Shown here in pieces: positions 26,152 to 52,422 of a stretch of DNA of 64,000 nucleotides (positions are counted from its first letter, which is position 1; each line of letters begins with the position of its first letter). Source of the stretch: Streptomyces sp. YIM 130001 (lineage in GTDB: Bacteria > Actinomycetota > Actinomycetes > Streptomycetales > Streptomycetaceae); contig NZ_KZ984561.1 of the NCBI RefSeq assembly GCF_003574445.1, positions 124,001 to 188,000 on the forward strand, in the 5' to 3' direction. The notes beneath the pieces were generated by a model that saw only the letters and a program-made list of their open reading frames with translations, was not told the origin of the DNA and did not search any database. A program made the translations under genes and the position numbers.

Positions 26152-26882
26152 GCGGCACGCTCCCCGATCAGCCGGCGAACGGCAGGGTCGGTGAGCCGGT
26201 CCAGGAAGACCCGGCCCGCGTCGCGGCCGAGCCGCTCGTCGCGGGGGGAGAGCCGGGCCCGGTACTCCTTGAGCGCTGCGGCGGTGGGGCGGTCGACCCG
26301 GCTGAGCCCCACCAGGACGTGCCGCAGGGCCTGTTCGGCGTCTTCGGCTGCCCGGTCGGCGAGTCCCGCGTCGGCGGCGGCGGCCGCATCCAGGTCCTCG
26401 GCGAGCAGCGTGGCCGAGAACGCCCGCTGCTCGCCGGTCCTGCGCGCCACGAACGGCAGGGCCATGGCAGGCACGAGGCCGACGAGCGCCTCGGTCAGCC
26501 GGAAGCGCGCCCGCGGCCCGGCGATCACCAGGTCGCAGGCTGCCGCGAGGCCGACGCCGCCCGCGCTCGCGCGGCCGTCGACCAGGGCGACGGTGACCAC
26601 AGGGGTGCGGGTGAGCCGCTCCAGGAGTGTCCAGTACGGCAGTTCGCCGGCTGTCGGCTCCGGTACCTCGGCCGGGACCCCGTCCGACAGGTCGGTTCCG
26701 GCGCAGAAGTCGTCGCCGCGGGCGGACAGCACCAGGACCCTGCAGTGCGGGTCGGCCTCGGCGCTGTCGACGGCCGCGTGCAGGGCGTCGAGGAGCGCCG
26801 GCGTGACGGAGTTGCGCAACTCGGGCCGGTCGAGGCGGGCGTGGAGGACTCCGCGGGCCCGGGTCAGGGTGACGTCGGTCAT
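26148..26882 (-). CDS. Enoyl-CoA-hydratase-like dehydratase of the beta-branching cassette (ECH1)
   Basis: 244-residue crotonase-fold protein. Oxyanion-hole motifs are GDDFCAGTDLSDG near residue 60 and GRASAGGVGLAAACDLVIAG near 105. In HMG-CoA-synthase cassettes the first crotonase dehydrates the tertiary alcohol made by the synthase while the chain stays on its ACP. The start is ATG at 26882, overlapping the stop of the HMG-CoA-synthase-like gene as ATGA. ECH1 and ECH2 are assigned by order and by general sequence style; the catalytic Glu residues were not placed with certainty. Confidence 0.85.
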   Translation of the reverse strand: MTDVTLTRARGVLHARLDRPELRNSVTPALLDALHAAVDSAEADPHCRVLVLSARGDDFCAGTDLSDGVPAEVPEPTAGELPYWTLLERLTRTPVVTVALVDGRASAGGVGLAAACDLVIAGPRARFRLTEALVGLVPAMALPFVARRTGEQRAFSATLLAEDLDAAAAADAGLADRAAEDAEQALRHVLVGLSRVDRPTAAALKEYRARLSPRDERLGRDAGRVFLDRLTDPAVRRLIGERAA

Positions 26883-28129
26883 CCCTGCTCGCCTCCCAGC
26901 CACACGTACTCACGGTGGTAGTCCCGCACGCCCTGGAGCACCAGGCGGCGGCCGCCGTCGAAGCGTGCCTTGGTGATCTGTGGGAAACGGTCGAGGTCGA
27001 AGCTGAAGTCCTGTGTTCCGAACTTCAACTCCGCTGTGGCCGTGAGGAGTTCGTCGTACTCGTCGGTGCTCAGCGCGTAGCGTGCGTCCAGCGCCTCACG
27101 GATGCCCATGGCGCGCACCGTGCGCTGCGACTGCGGGGTGATGACCACGCTGTAGAACTCGGAGGCGCAGCCGGATCCGTAGGAGAAGACTCCGACACGG
27201 CGCTCACGGTCGACGACGGCGTTGTCGATGGTGGAGGCGAGGGCGAGGAAGACCGTGCCTGCGTAGATGTTGCCGACCTGCTGCGGGTACTGGATCGCCG
27301 CGCCGAGGCGGGTGGTGAAGTCGTCCTCGATCGCCTGCGGGGACGTGCCCCGCTTCAGCTTGCGCAGCGCGGCCCGGTGGGCGCCCTTGACCATGCCGGG
27401 GAACGGTGTGTGCATGGCGAGCAGGTCGAAGGAGTCCACGAAGTCGGCCCCGTCGACCTTGCCGGCGTAGTCGGTGAAGGAGCCCTTGAGGCACTCGATG
27501 TAGGTCAGCAGCGACAGGTCCGTGTCACCGGCCTCGCGCTCCGGGTCGGGGCGGCAGGTGTCCATGACCTCGTAGGCGTGCAGGCCGTTGGCGCCGTGGT
27601 CGAAGGCCGCGACCACCGGGTTGTCGCTGACCAGCATGGCCATGGCACCCGCGCCCTGGCTGGGTTCGACGTAGGTGTGCGGCACCGGGCGGGCGACGTC
27701 GCTGCTGATGACCAGCGCCCTGGCCCCGTCGAAAGGACTGGCCCCGACGACGGCGGCGGCCATCTGGAGGGCTGCCGTGCCGCTGTAGCAGGCCTGCTTG
27801 GTCTCGAACAGGCGGCAGCTGCGCGACAGTCCCAGGTAGTCGTGGACGTAGGTGGCCAACGACTTGCCGAAGTCGACGCCGGACTCGGTGCCGACGATCA
27901 GGAGCTCGATGGAGTCGCGCTCCTCGTCGCTGAGGGCGTCGACGATGGGCTTGGCCGCGTTGACGGCGAAGGACACCGCGTCCTCGCAGTGCAGGGCGAC
28001 ACTCTTGCGCGCCATCATCAGATTGTCGATCCGGCTGTCGTCCAGGCCGCGGGCCGCAAACAGGGCCGGGACGTCGATGTACGTCTCACCGCAGTAGGCG
28101 TTGATGGCTTCGATGCCAACCTGTTTCAT
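26879..28129 (-). CDS. HMG-CoA-synthase-like enzyme of the beta-branching cassette
   Basis: 416 residues. The protein begins VGIEAINAYCGETYIDV, carries Glu82 in GTESGVDFGKS, the nucleophile Cys114 in ETKQACYSGTAALQ and a His in LAMHTPFPGMVKGAHR, which together make the catalytic set of HMG-CoA synthases. In trans-AT PKS clusters such enzymes add the carbon of acetyl-ACP to a beta-keto group of an ACP-bound chain. Here the expected acceptor is the keto group on the tandem ACPs at the end of the second PKS; the product carries the C12 methyl of streptogramin A. It lies between the decarboxylating KS (27 bp gap) and ECH1 (4-bp overlap). Confidence 0.94.
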   Translation of the reverse strand: MKQVGIEAINAYCGETYIDVPALFAARGLDDSRIDNLMMARKSVALHCEDAVSFAVNAAKPIVDALSDEERDSIELLIVGTESGVDFGKSLATYVHDYLGLSRSCRLFETKQACYSGTAALQMAAAVVGASPFDGARALVISSDVARPVPHTYVEPSQGAGAMAMLVSDNPVVAAFDHGANGLHAYEVMDTCRPDPEREAGDTDLSLLTYIECLKGSFTDYAGKVDGADFVDSFDLLAMHTPFPGMVKGAHRAALRKLKRGTSPQAIEDDFTTRLGAAIQYPQQVGNIYAGTVFLALASTIDNAVVDRERRVGVFSYGSGCASEFYSVVITPQSQRTVRAMGIREALDARYALSTDEYDELLTATAELKFGTQDFSFDLDRFPQITKARFDGGRRLVLQGVRDYHREYVWLGGEQG

Positions 28130-28156
28130 GGTCTTCTCCGTAACTGCAGGGCTGCT

Positions 28157-29425
28157 TCAGGGCTGGGCCCGGATGACGACAGAGGCGTTGATGCCACCGA
28201 AGGCGAAGCTGTTGCTGAGGGCGGTGCGCAGCGGGCGCGGCTCGGCGGTGCGGCCCACCAACGGCAGGTCCGTGATGGCGTGTTCGAGGTTCGGGTTGGG
28301 GTGGACGGCCCCGGCCCGGAGCTGCCCGATCACGGCCACGGCTTCGATCAGCCCCGCGGCGGCGAGACCGTGGCCGGTGAGCGGCTTGGTGGAGTTCACC
28401 CGGTAGCTGGTGCGGCTGCCGAACACCTGGCGGACAGAGGCCGCTTCGGTCTCGTCGCCGAGCACCGAGCCGGTGCCGTGGGCGTTGACGTAGTCGATGT
28501 CGTCGGGCGTGAGGCCGGCTGTCGACAGGGCCGCACGCATGGCCGCGGCCTGGCCCGCGGCGTCGGGTGCGGTGCCGCGTCGCGCGTCGAGACGCTGCCC
28601 GTGCCCGATGATCTCGGCCAGTACCTCCGCCCCGCGTTCCCGGGCGGCGTCGGGCCGCTCGAGTACGACGGCGGCCGCCGCCTCGCCCCGGACGAAGCCT
28701 TGGCGGTCGCGGTCGAACGGGCGGCACATCCGGGCGGGTTCGTCCCGGAACTGCTCGTGGGCCATGGCGCTGCTGCGCCGGAAGGACTCTGCTTCCACCG
28801 GCGAGAGTTCGGCGACCGGGGCGACGACGAGCACGCGGTCGGCCCAGCCGGCGGCGATGGTGCGGGCGGCCTGGACGAGCGCGAGAGTGCCACTGGCGGA
28901 CGCGCCGCCCAGCGTCCAGCCTTCGCCGTGGATGCCGGCCAGCTCACCGACCGTGCCGACCACGTCCACGTCGAGGTGGGTGAGTGCGTACGAGGCGCGC
29001 AGCCGGCCGGGGTTGCGGGCGTGGCCGATGACGGTCTCGGCCTGATGGGCCAGGGCGAGGTTGCTCCCGGCGACGATCAGCGCGGTGCCCTCGGCGAGCT
29101 GGTCCCGGGTGAGGCCGCTGTCGCGGACGGCCCGCAGCGCAACACATGCGGCCGTACGCGCCGGCAGCGCGGCACGCCCGGCGACCTTCCGCAGCCGGGC
29201 GGCCGTCTCGGGATCGTCCGCCAGATGCCGCTGAGCCCAGCCCGCGACGGTGAACCCGTCGAGTGCGGCGACGGCCAGCGGCTCGGCACCGTCGTCCGCC
29301 GCGGCCGGCAGCGTCACGGCGCTGCGTCCGGCGAGCAGCGCGGCGGTGAAGCCGTCGAGGTCGTCGGCGAGCGGAGTGAGCAGCGCGGCGGCGGTGACGG
29401 CCACGGCACCGGGTGGACGGCTCAC
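28157..29425 (-). CDS. Decarboxylating ketosynthase (KS with Ser in place of Cys)
   Basis: 422 residues. The KS fold is intact (NAHGTGS, KPLTGHG, SFAFGGINASV), but the nucleophile position reads GGASASGTLAL, so Ser176 replaces the active-site Cys. Such KSs of beta-branching cassettes cannot condense; they decarboxylate malonyl on the donor ACP to acetyl, which feeds the HMG-CoA-synthase-like enzyme. The start is GTG at 29425, overlapping the donor-ACP stop by four bases. Confidence 0.92.
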   Translation of the reverse strand: MSRPPGAVAVTAAALLTPLADDLDGFTAALLAGRSAVTLPAAADDGAEPLAVAALDGFTVAGWAQRHLADDPETAARLRKVAGRAALPARTAACVALRAVRDSGLTRDQLAEGTALIVAGSNLALAHQAETVIGHARNPGRLRASYALTHLDVDVVGTVGELAGIHGEGWTLGGASASGTLALVQAARTIAAGWADRVLVVAPVAELSPVEAESFRRSSAMAHEQFRDEPARMCRPFDRDRQGFVRGEAAAAVVLERPDAARERGAEVLAEIIGHGQRLDARRGTAPDAAGQAAAMRAALSTAGLTPDDIDYVNAHGTGSVLGDETEAASVRQVFGSRTSYRVNSTKPLTGHGLAAAGLIEAVAVIGQLRAGAVHPNPNLEHAITDLPLVGRTAEPRPLRTALSNSFAFGGINASVVIRAQP

Positions 29426-29673
29426 GCGTGTGCGCTCGCGTGTGCGCTGAACAGCTCGACCAGGGACCGCAGGTCGTTCGCCCGGGTCAGTTCCGCGTTG
29501 GGCACCTTGATGCCCAGTTCGTCCTGAACGGTGATCACGACGTCCATGCGGTCGATGGAGTTGGCGCCGAGGTCGCGCATGCTGTGGTCGAGGGTGATCT
29601 CGACGTCGGCGGCCTCGGGCACGATCTCGATGAGCTGGGCGCGGATGAGGGCGAATATCTCTGCTTCGTTCAC
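29422..29673 (-). CDS. Donor acyl carrier protein of the beta-branching cassette
   Basis: 83-residue free-standing ACP. The phosphopantetheine Ser39 lies in LGANSIDRMDVV; Asn in place of the usual Asp before the Ser is the form found in donor ACPs of HMG-CoA-synthase cassettes. It would be malonylated by the trans-AT, decarboxylated by the adjoining KS and then give its acetyl group to the HMG-CoA-synthase-like enzyme. It starts 39 bp after the second PKS and is coupled to the KS gene by a GTGA overlap. Confidence 0.93.
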   Translation of the reverse strand: MNEAEIFALIRAQLIEIVPEAADVEITLDHSMRDLGANSIDRMDVVITVQDELGIKVPNAELTRANDLRSLVELFSAHASAHA

Positions 29674-29712
29674 GGTGGCGGCTCCTCGTTCGTGGGCGGG
29701 CGGTTGTGGTGC

Positions 29713-32700
29713 TCAGGAATGCTGGGGCAGCAGAGCGAGGGCCTGCTCGATGGTGAGCTGGTTGCCGCGCACGGCGCCGAGCAGAGCTTCCAGGTCGGCG
29801 GCGCTGATCTGCCCTTCCGCGACGGGAGCTACGGGTGCCGGCACTGCGGGCGCGGGCGCCTGCGGAGCGCCGTGGGCCTGTCGGGCCGCGACGTACGTGG
29901 CGAGCGCCGTCAGGCTCGGGTGGTCGTAGAGCACACCGGCCTTCTCGTCGAGGCCGTAGGCACTGTTGAGGAAGGCGACGAACTCGACGCCGAGGATCGA
30001 GTCCAGGCCCAGGGTGTTGAAGGTGGCATGGACGTCGATGTCCCAGACGTCGCAGTACAAGGTCTCGGCGAGCTGCTCGCGCAGGGTCTCCAGGACGGCG
30101 GCGCCACTCTCGCCGCCGGCAGGGGCCGCCTGGACTGCGGGATCCTGGGCCGGCCGGGCGTCCGACCGGACCGGCTGTGCGGGCAGTTCCGGCGGTGCGG
30201 GCAGCGGTGCGGGCTGTGCGGGCTCGTCCCCCGCGGCCTTGGCGACCTGGCGCGCAAAGGCGCTCGGCGTGGGGTGGTCGTACAGCTCGGTGGCCTTGAT
30301 GTCGGTACCGAACCGGGCGTTGACGAGGGCCACGAACTCCACACTGAGGATCGAGTCGACACCGAGTGTCTGGAACGTCTGCTCCAGGTCGAGGCCGCCC
30401 GGTTCCATGTAGAGCACCTCGGCGAGGACCTCACCGACCTGCTCGGCCACCCGGCCGGTCCGCGCAGCGTTCTGGGCCGGGGCGGGCGGGACGGGCGCCA
30501 CCGCGGCCGGGGCGGGTGCGGGTGCGGCCGGGGCAGGCGCGGGTCCGGGTGCAGGCGCGGGTTCCGTGTCCAGTGGCCGGAGCGAGATCTTGCGGTCACG
30601 CGTCATGGATGACATCTCCAGTGAAGTGGTCGTGTTCGTCGCGGGCACCGGCGCCGCCCGACGCGGGGACTGTGACCGCGGCTTGGAAGGGGCGGACGGC
30701 TGCGGCGGAGCAGGTGCGGGGACGGGCGAGGGTTCGGGGGCGGGCGCTGCTGTACGGGGAGCGGCGGCAGCGGACACAGTGGCCGGATCCCGGCCGAAGT
30801 CGCGCAAGTGACCACGCGTCGAAGCCGGTTCGGCTCCGGTCGTGCCAAGGCCCTGCCGGTGCAGGCGCTCGATCTGCAGGTCGTACCAGCAGCGGACACG
30901 TTCGAAGGGATAGTGCGGCAGCGGCACTCGCCGCGCCCGGGGCCCGGCCGCCGATGCCACGACCCGGTCGATCCGGCCCCCCTCGAGCCATACCCGTACA
31001 AGATCGTCGGAGGCGGCGTCGGTCGCCGGCCACGGCAGGGGGCGCCCCGCGGCGACGGCTTCCAGGCCGGAGCGCAGTTCCGACAGCGACCGCGCCCGCA
31101 CGGCCGCCCTGCACTCCAGGTCGGCGCGCCCGGCCGCGAAGGTGTACGCGACGTCGGCGAGCTCGATCCGCGTGGACCGGCCCGCCGCGGCGGCCAGTTC
31201 GCCGTGCAGCGCCGCAGCGTACGCCGCCAGTGCCGTCTCGGTACGCGCGGACAGGAACACCACCACGGGCCGCGGCTCCTCGGCGACGCGGGGCGCCTGC
31301 GGCGGCGGGCCCTCGACGACGATGTGGGCGTTGGCCCCTCCGGCACCGAAGGAGCTGATGCCCGCGCGCAGCGTCCCGTCCGAGCCCTCTCGGGTGGTCC
31401 AGGGCGCGACTTCCTGCTGGACCCTGAACGGCACACGGTCGAAGTCGATCTCGGGATTGGCGGGGGTCGCGTGCAGGGAGGGCACCAGGGTCCGGTGCCG
31501 CATCTGGAGCAGCACCTTGGCGAGCGCGACCGCGCCCGCGGCCGATTCCAGGTGCCCGACGTTCGACTTCACGGAGCCGATGGGCAGGTCACCCGCTCCC
31601 TTGATGCCGTCCCGCGCGAACGCGGAGGCCAGCCCGCGCACCTCGATGGGGTCGCCGAGCGAGGTGCCGGTTCCGTGGGTCTCGAGATAGTCGAGGTCGG
31701 CGGCGGTCAAACCGGCGTCCCGCAGCGCCTTGGTGACGAGGTCGGCCTGGGCCCTGGGGTTGGGCACGGTGTAGCCGTTGGTCCGGCCGCCGTGGTTCAC
31801 CGACGTTCCCCGGATCACGCCGTGAACGTGGTCCCCGTCGCGCACCGCGTCGGCGAGCGGCTTGAGGACGAACGCCCCGACGCCCTCGCCCGGCACATAG
31901 CCGTCGCCTCCCGCGCCGAAGCTGCGGCAGCGGCCGTCGCTGGCGGCGAACCGGCCCTGGCCGAGCATGAAGTACTTGTTGGGATGGATCGTTACGTTGA
32001 CGCCGCCCGCGATGGCCACCTTGGAGCTTCCGGCGCGCAGTGACTCGACCGCGAGGTGGATCGAGGTGAGCGCGGACGAGCAGGCGGTGTCGACCGCGGT
32101 GCTCGGGCCTTGGAAGTCGAAGTAGTACGAGACGCGGTTGGCTATGGACCAGTAGGCGCTGTTGGCGAGCACGTGGTTGCCGCGCAGCCGCTCCTCGGCC
32201 TCGTGCAGCTGGTACTCGCCGTACATGGCGCCCACGAAGACGCCGACGTCCTTGCGGTGCACAGGGTCTTCGGCCGTGACGAGCGTGTCCGGGGTGTACC
32301 CGGCGTCGTCGAGAGCGGCCCAGCAGGACTCGAGGAAGAGCCGGGACTGCGGATCGACGGTTCCGGCCTCGCGCGGCGAGATGCTGAACAGCGGCGCATC
32401 GAAGTTCTCCACGCCTGCGACGAACCCGCCCCATTTCGTGTACGTACGGTCCACGCGGGTCTTGTCGGCGTCGTACAGGGCCTCCGCGTCCCAGCGTTCC
32501 GGCGGCACTTCGGTGATGCTGTCGCGTCCGGCGAGGAGGTTGGTCCACAGCTCGTCCAGGCTGTCGGCCTCGGGGAAGCGTCCGGCGGCACCGATGATGG
32601 CCACCGCGCGAGGATCGATACCGGCGTCCGGATCCGCGGCGTCCCTGCCCGCGGCGTCCGGCGGTCCTGCCCGGTCGCCGCCCGCGTCGCGGCGCGCTTC

Positions 32701-35700
32701 GTCCGCGCCGCGGAGGCCGGTTCGCCGGGACGCGCTCGACGGGGCCGGCGGCTCGGCCGGCGGCTCGGGCGCGGTGTCGGTGACGCCGACGAGTTCGGCG
32801 CACCGCTCGGGGTACTCATCGGCGAGGTGCTCGGCCAGTTCGGCGACGGTGCGGCATTCGAAGAGGAGCGTTTTGGAGAGCCGTCCGAAATCGGGCTCCA
32901 GGAGTTCGACCACACGGATGGCGAGCAGCGAGTCGATACCGAGGTCGTCGAAGGACCGGTCCGCGCCGACCTGACCGACCGGGGCCCGAGTGGCTTCGGC
33001 GACGACGGCGCTCAGCCGCGCCTCCAGCAGATCGGTGCGGGGGCCGGATGCGGGGACCGGTGCGGGGGCCGTGGTGGCCGCCGCAGGGGCCGGGGCGGTG
33101 GCCGGTCCGGTGGTGAGCAGCGGGAACGACTCCCGCAGCCGGTCCAGATCGCCGCACAGCACGACGGGTGCGCTCGCCTCGCCGTCGTGTCCGGGGGCGC
33201 CGAGCAGTGCTTCAAGGACGGCGATTCCGGTGTCGGACGGCATCGGGCGCATGCCGAGTTCACCGAGTGCCTGCTCCGCGTCGTCGCCCGCCTGCATTCC
33301 GCCGTCCGCCCAGTAGGGCCAGCCCACAGAGAGCGAACGGCCGCTACGCGTACCGGACTTGACGTGGCGGGCGCGGCGGGCGACGAGCTCGTCCACGGCG
33401 GCGTTGGCGAACGAGTAGTCGGCCTGACCGGGGCTGCCGAGAGCGCCGGAGACCGACGAGTAGGCCACGAAGAAGTCCAGGTCCCAGTCGGCGGTGGCGG
33501 CGTCGAGCGCACGGGCCGAGGTCAGCTTCGCCGCGATCACGGCGGCTGCGTCGGCGGTGTCCTTGCGCAGGACGTACGCGTCGCGCAGCGTGCCGGCGCA
33601 GTGCAGGACACCGTGCACGGGCCCTTCGGCGTGCAGTCGGTCCGCGAGGTGCTGCACCGCCTGCGGGTCGGAACTGTCCAGGCGGTGGTACGTCACCGAC
33701 CCGCCGTTGCGCGCGGCGGATTCGGCGAGCCGGGCGATGTCGGCACCGCGCTCGCCCTCGACGGCGGAGCGGCCGGTGAGGACGAGGTGCGCGGCACGGG
33801 TGTCGATCAAGTGGTGGGCGAGGTGCGTGGCGAGACCGCCCATGCCGTTGATCCAGTAGCGTCCGCCCGCGCGGAACGGCGTGCTGCCGGGTGCGGGTGC
33901 CTCGGCGTCGCGCAGTACGGACGTGGTGAGCGCGCCGTCGCGGTCGACGCCGAGCCACCGCGACACGGGCGCCCGTACGGCTGCGCGTACGGCGGTGGTG
34001 AGAGCTGCGGGACCGGACTCGGGATCCAGGGCCACGGCGGTCAGTTCGAAGCGCGGGTTCTCCTCGGCGAGCGAGCGGCCGAGCGCGGCGATGCCGTGAC
34101 CGGTGACAGCCGCGGAGTCGTCGACCGGGTCGGCGGTGTAGGGCACGACGATCCGGGCTCCGCGCCGGGACATCGGGCGCAGCAGAGCCCGGAGCAGGGC
34201 GAGCAGGCGGACGGCATCGGTTGCCGGTCCGGCGCTCGCCCTGGTGAGCGGCCACACCACGACGGGCGGCCGGGTGTCCTCGCCGAGCCGCGCGACCAAC
34301 TCACCTGCGAGGGCGGCGGCTTCCTCGGTGTCCGCGGGGTCGGCCAGCCGTACGGCGGCCCCGTCCAGGGGTGCTTCACCGATGACGACCAGCGGGTCGA
34401 GCCCGCCGTGTCCGCCGTCGAAGGGGACGGTCTCGGCGGTGAAGAGGTGCACCCCGTCCGGAAGCAGAGGTGCGGCGGCGGCACCTTCCGCACGGAAGGT
34501 GGTGGCCGCCGTGCCGGCCGCGGACGCGTCCCCCGGGACGGGGCGCAGCGCCAGACCGGCCAGCGTAAGCACGGCGACACCGTCCGGACCGGTGACCGTC
34601 ACGTCGTACTTGCGCACCCGCCGCCCGCCGCCGGCGAGGCGGACCGGCCGGACCCGTACCCAGGCCTCGGGCGGCAGCGGAGCGTGCAGGGTCAGCCGGT
34701 CGACGGCGAACGGGATGAACGTCTCGCCGCCCAGGTCCTCGCGCAGCACGCACCCGATGACCGTCTGCAGCGCGCCGTCGAGGACGTAGGGGCACAGGGT
34801 GTCGCCGGCGGCCGGAGCGCTCGTCACGACGCGGGCCAGCGCGCCCTCATGGCCGTGCCGCAGTTCTCGCAGTACCTGGAAGGCGGGCCCGTAGACGACG
34901 CCGTGATCGGCGAAGTACCGGTACAGGTCGGCCGGTTCGGCGGAGTCGGGATACGCGGCGCGCAGTGCGGCCGGGTCGATGCGTTCCGGCGCTGCCGGGG
35001 CGTCGGTGACCGGGCGCGCCTCGGCGTGCGCGGTGTCGGACAGGACGCGTACGGCGTCGCCGTCGACGACGGCGCGCAGCGTCACGGGTCCGGTGACCTC
35101 CACCGGCCGCGCGAAGGCGACGTCGGCGAGGCCCACCGTGGCCGGTGCGGCGCGGCGGGCGGCGGTCAGAGCCAGGTCGAGCTGGGCGGCGGCGGGCAAC
35201 ACCGGCCTGCCGGCCACGACATGGTCGGCCGCGACCGGTTGTTCGGGGCGCACGGTGCGGGTGTACGCGGCGCCGGGGCGCGGCCAGACCGTACGGGCGA
35301 AGGGGTAGCCGGGCAGCGGCACGCGCCGAGCTCCCGCCCCTGCACGCTCCGGCAGTCCTGCCTTGCCCGCCGCCCAGTCCCGGTAGCCGTCGGGCGCATC
35401 GGCTCCGGTGCCGAGGGGTCCGCCGTCCGCCAACTCGCGCAGTGATGCGGCGAGTTCCTGCACGCAGGATGCGCCGAGCACCGCACGGACCCGGCGCCGG
35501 CTGCGGCCGGTGTGCAGGGTGTGCGCCACGTCGGCCAGAGACAGGCCGGTGACTGCGCCGGCGAGGTCACCGGCGAGGGTGCGCAGCGCCGTTTCGGTGT
35601 CGGCGGACAGCACGATCCACTCCGGTTCGCCGCCGTCACCCTGTCCGGGCAGCGGTCGTGACACCGGTGGGGCCTCCTCGAGGACCACGTGCGCGTTGGT

Positions 35701-36962
35701 ACCGCCGATGCCGAAGGAGCTGACGGCGGCGCGCCGGGGCCCTTCCGGGACGGGCCAGCCACCCTGGACGACGCCGCGGTCGGCGACGCGCAGACCGCCC
35801 GCGCCGCGTAGCTCGCGGTTGGGCTCGTGGAACGGCGTCTGCAGCGGCACGGTGGCGTTCTCCAGGGCCAGGACGGCCTTGGCGATGCCCGCGATACCGG
35901 CTGCGGTGTTGAGGTGGCCGAGCACGGACTTGACCGAGCCGACGGCCGCCGGGTGCGGGCGCTCGCCTCCGTAGACCCGTTCCAGAGCCGCGAATTCGAC
36001 GGGATCGCCGAGCGGGGTGCCGGTGCCGTGGGTCTCCAGGTAGCCGACCGAGTGCGGGTCGGTGCGGGCGACGGCCAGCGCCTCGCGGATCACGGCCTCC
36101 TGCCCCTCGGGGGAAGGCGCGTGGTAGTCCATCTTGCGGCTGCCGTCGTTGTTGACGGCGCTGCCGCGCAGCACGGCGCGCACCGGGTCTCCGTCGCGCA
36201 CCGCGTCGGCGAGCCGGCGCAGCACCAGGGCCCCGCCGCCGTTGCCGAAGACGGTTCCGTCGGCGGTGTCGTCGAAGGGACGGCACTGTCCGGTCGGCGA
36301 CAGGATCATGCCGGGTGCGGCCAGATATCCGGCCTGCGGGAAGTGCAGGGACGCCGCTGCCACCACGGCCAGGTCGCACTCCTCGCCGAGCAGGCTCTCC
36401 GCGGCCAGGTGCACCCCGACGAGAGCGCTGGAGCAGGCGGTCTGCACCGCGAGGCTGGGGCCGGTGAGTCCGAGCTTGTACGAGACGCGGCTGGCCGCGA
36501 AGTCCTTGTCGAGGGAGGAGAAGCGGATCATTCCGGCCGCGTCGAGCTCTGTGATGCCCACGGCGGGCAGGGTCGGCTGGCCGACGGAGCCGTAGACGGC
36601 GGTGCGCAGCCCGGTGCGGTCGGGGGCGAAGCCGGCGTCCTCCAGGCCGTGCCAGGCGACTTCGAGGAGCAGGCGCTGCTGCGGGTCGAGCCACTCCGCG
36701 TGCTGGGCGCTGTAGCCGAAGAACTCGGCGTCGAAGGCGTCGGCGTCCTCCAGGACCACTCCGGCGGGGACGAACTCCTCGCGGGTCACGGTGGCGGGGT
36801 CGTGGCCGAAGCCGATCAGCTCGGCGTCGGTGTAGCGGTGGATGCCGGTCCGCCCCTCCTCGATCAGCTTCCACAGTCGCTCGGCGGAGGTCGCGGGCCC
36901 GAACCGGCAGGCCATGCCGACGATGGCGATGGCGTCGGGGTCGATTCCCGGGGCGTCGTGGG

Positions 36963-36966
<4 letters not shown>
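29713..36966 (-). CDS. Trans-AT PKS: KS-DH-KR-ACP-KS-ACP-ACP-docking (modules 4 and 5)
   Basis: 2417 residues. KS1 has Cys178 (QTACSSAL), HGTGT and KSVLGH, the form common in KSs that accept an aminoacyl chain. The DH has His582 (DHVVAGRPVLP) and LDGALQ. The KR keeps Ser and Tyr1184 (ADYSFAN), but its nucleotide motif is unusual (NGMGGLAT). An ACP (LGIDSLLAI) lies near 1343. KS2 (Cys1629, HGTGT, KSNVGH) is followed without reductive domains by tandem ACPs near 2206 and 2323 (LGVDSILSVEF, LGLDSILGVEF). Doubled ACPs before an HMG-CoA-synthase cassette mark a beta-branching module. A C-terminal docking helix pair (2385-2417) resembles the N-terminus of the next PKS. Output: the diene with its methyl branch. 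ATG at 36966 overlaps the upstream stop. Confidence 0.92.
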
Positions 36967-52400
<15,434 letters not shown>

Positions 52401-52422
52401 CTGCGCTTCCTTCTCCATGCGG

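Noticed and set aside
26152..26913. An ECH2 protein of 512 residues starting near 26913
   Set aside because: The N-terminal half is a second-frame reading of the ECH1 gene. The ATG at 26151 overlaps the ECH1 stop and begins the crotonase domain properly.
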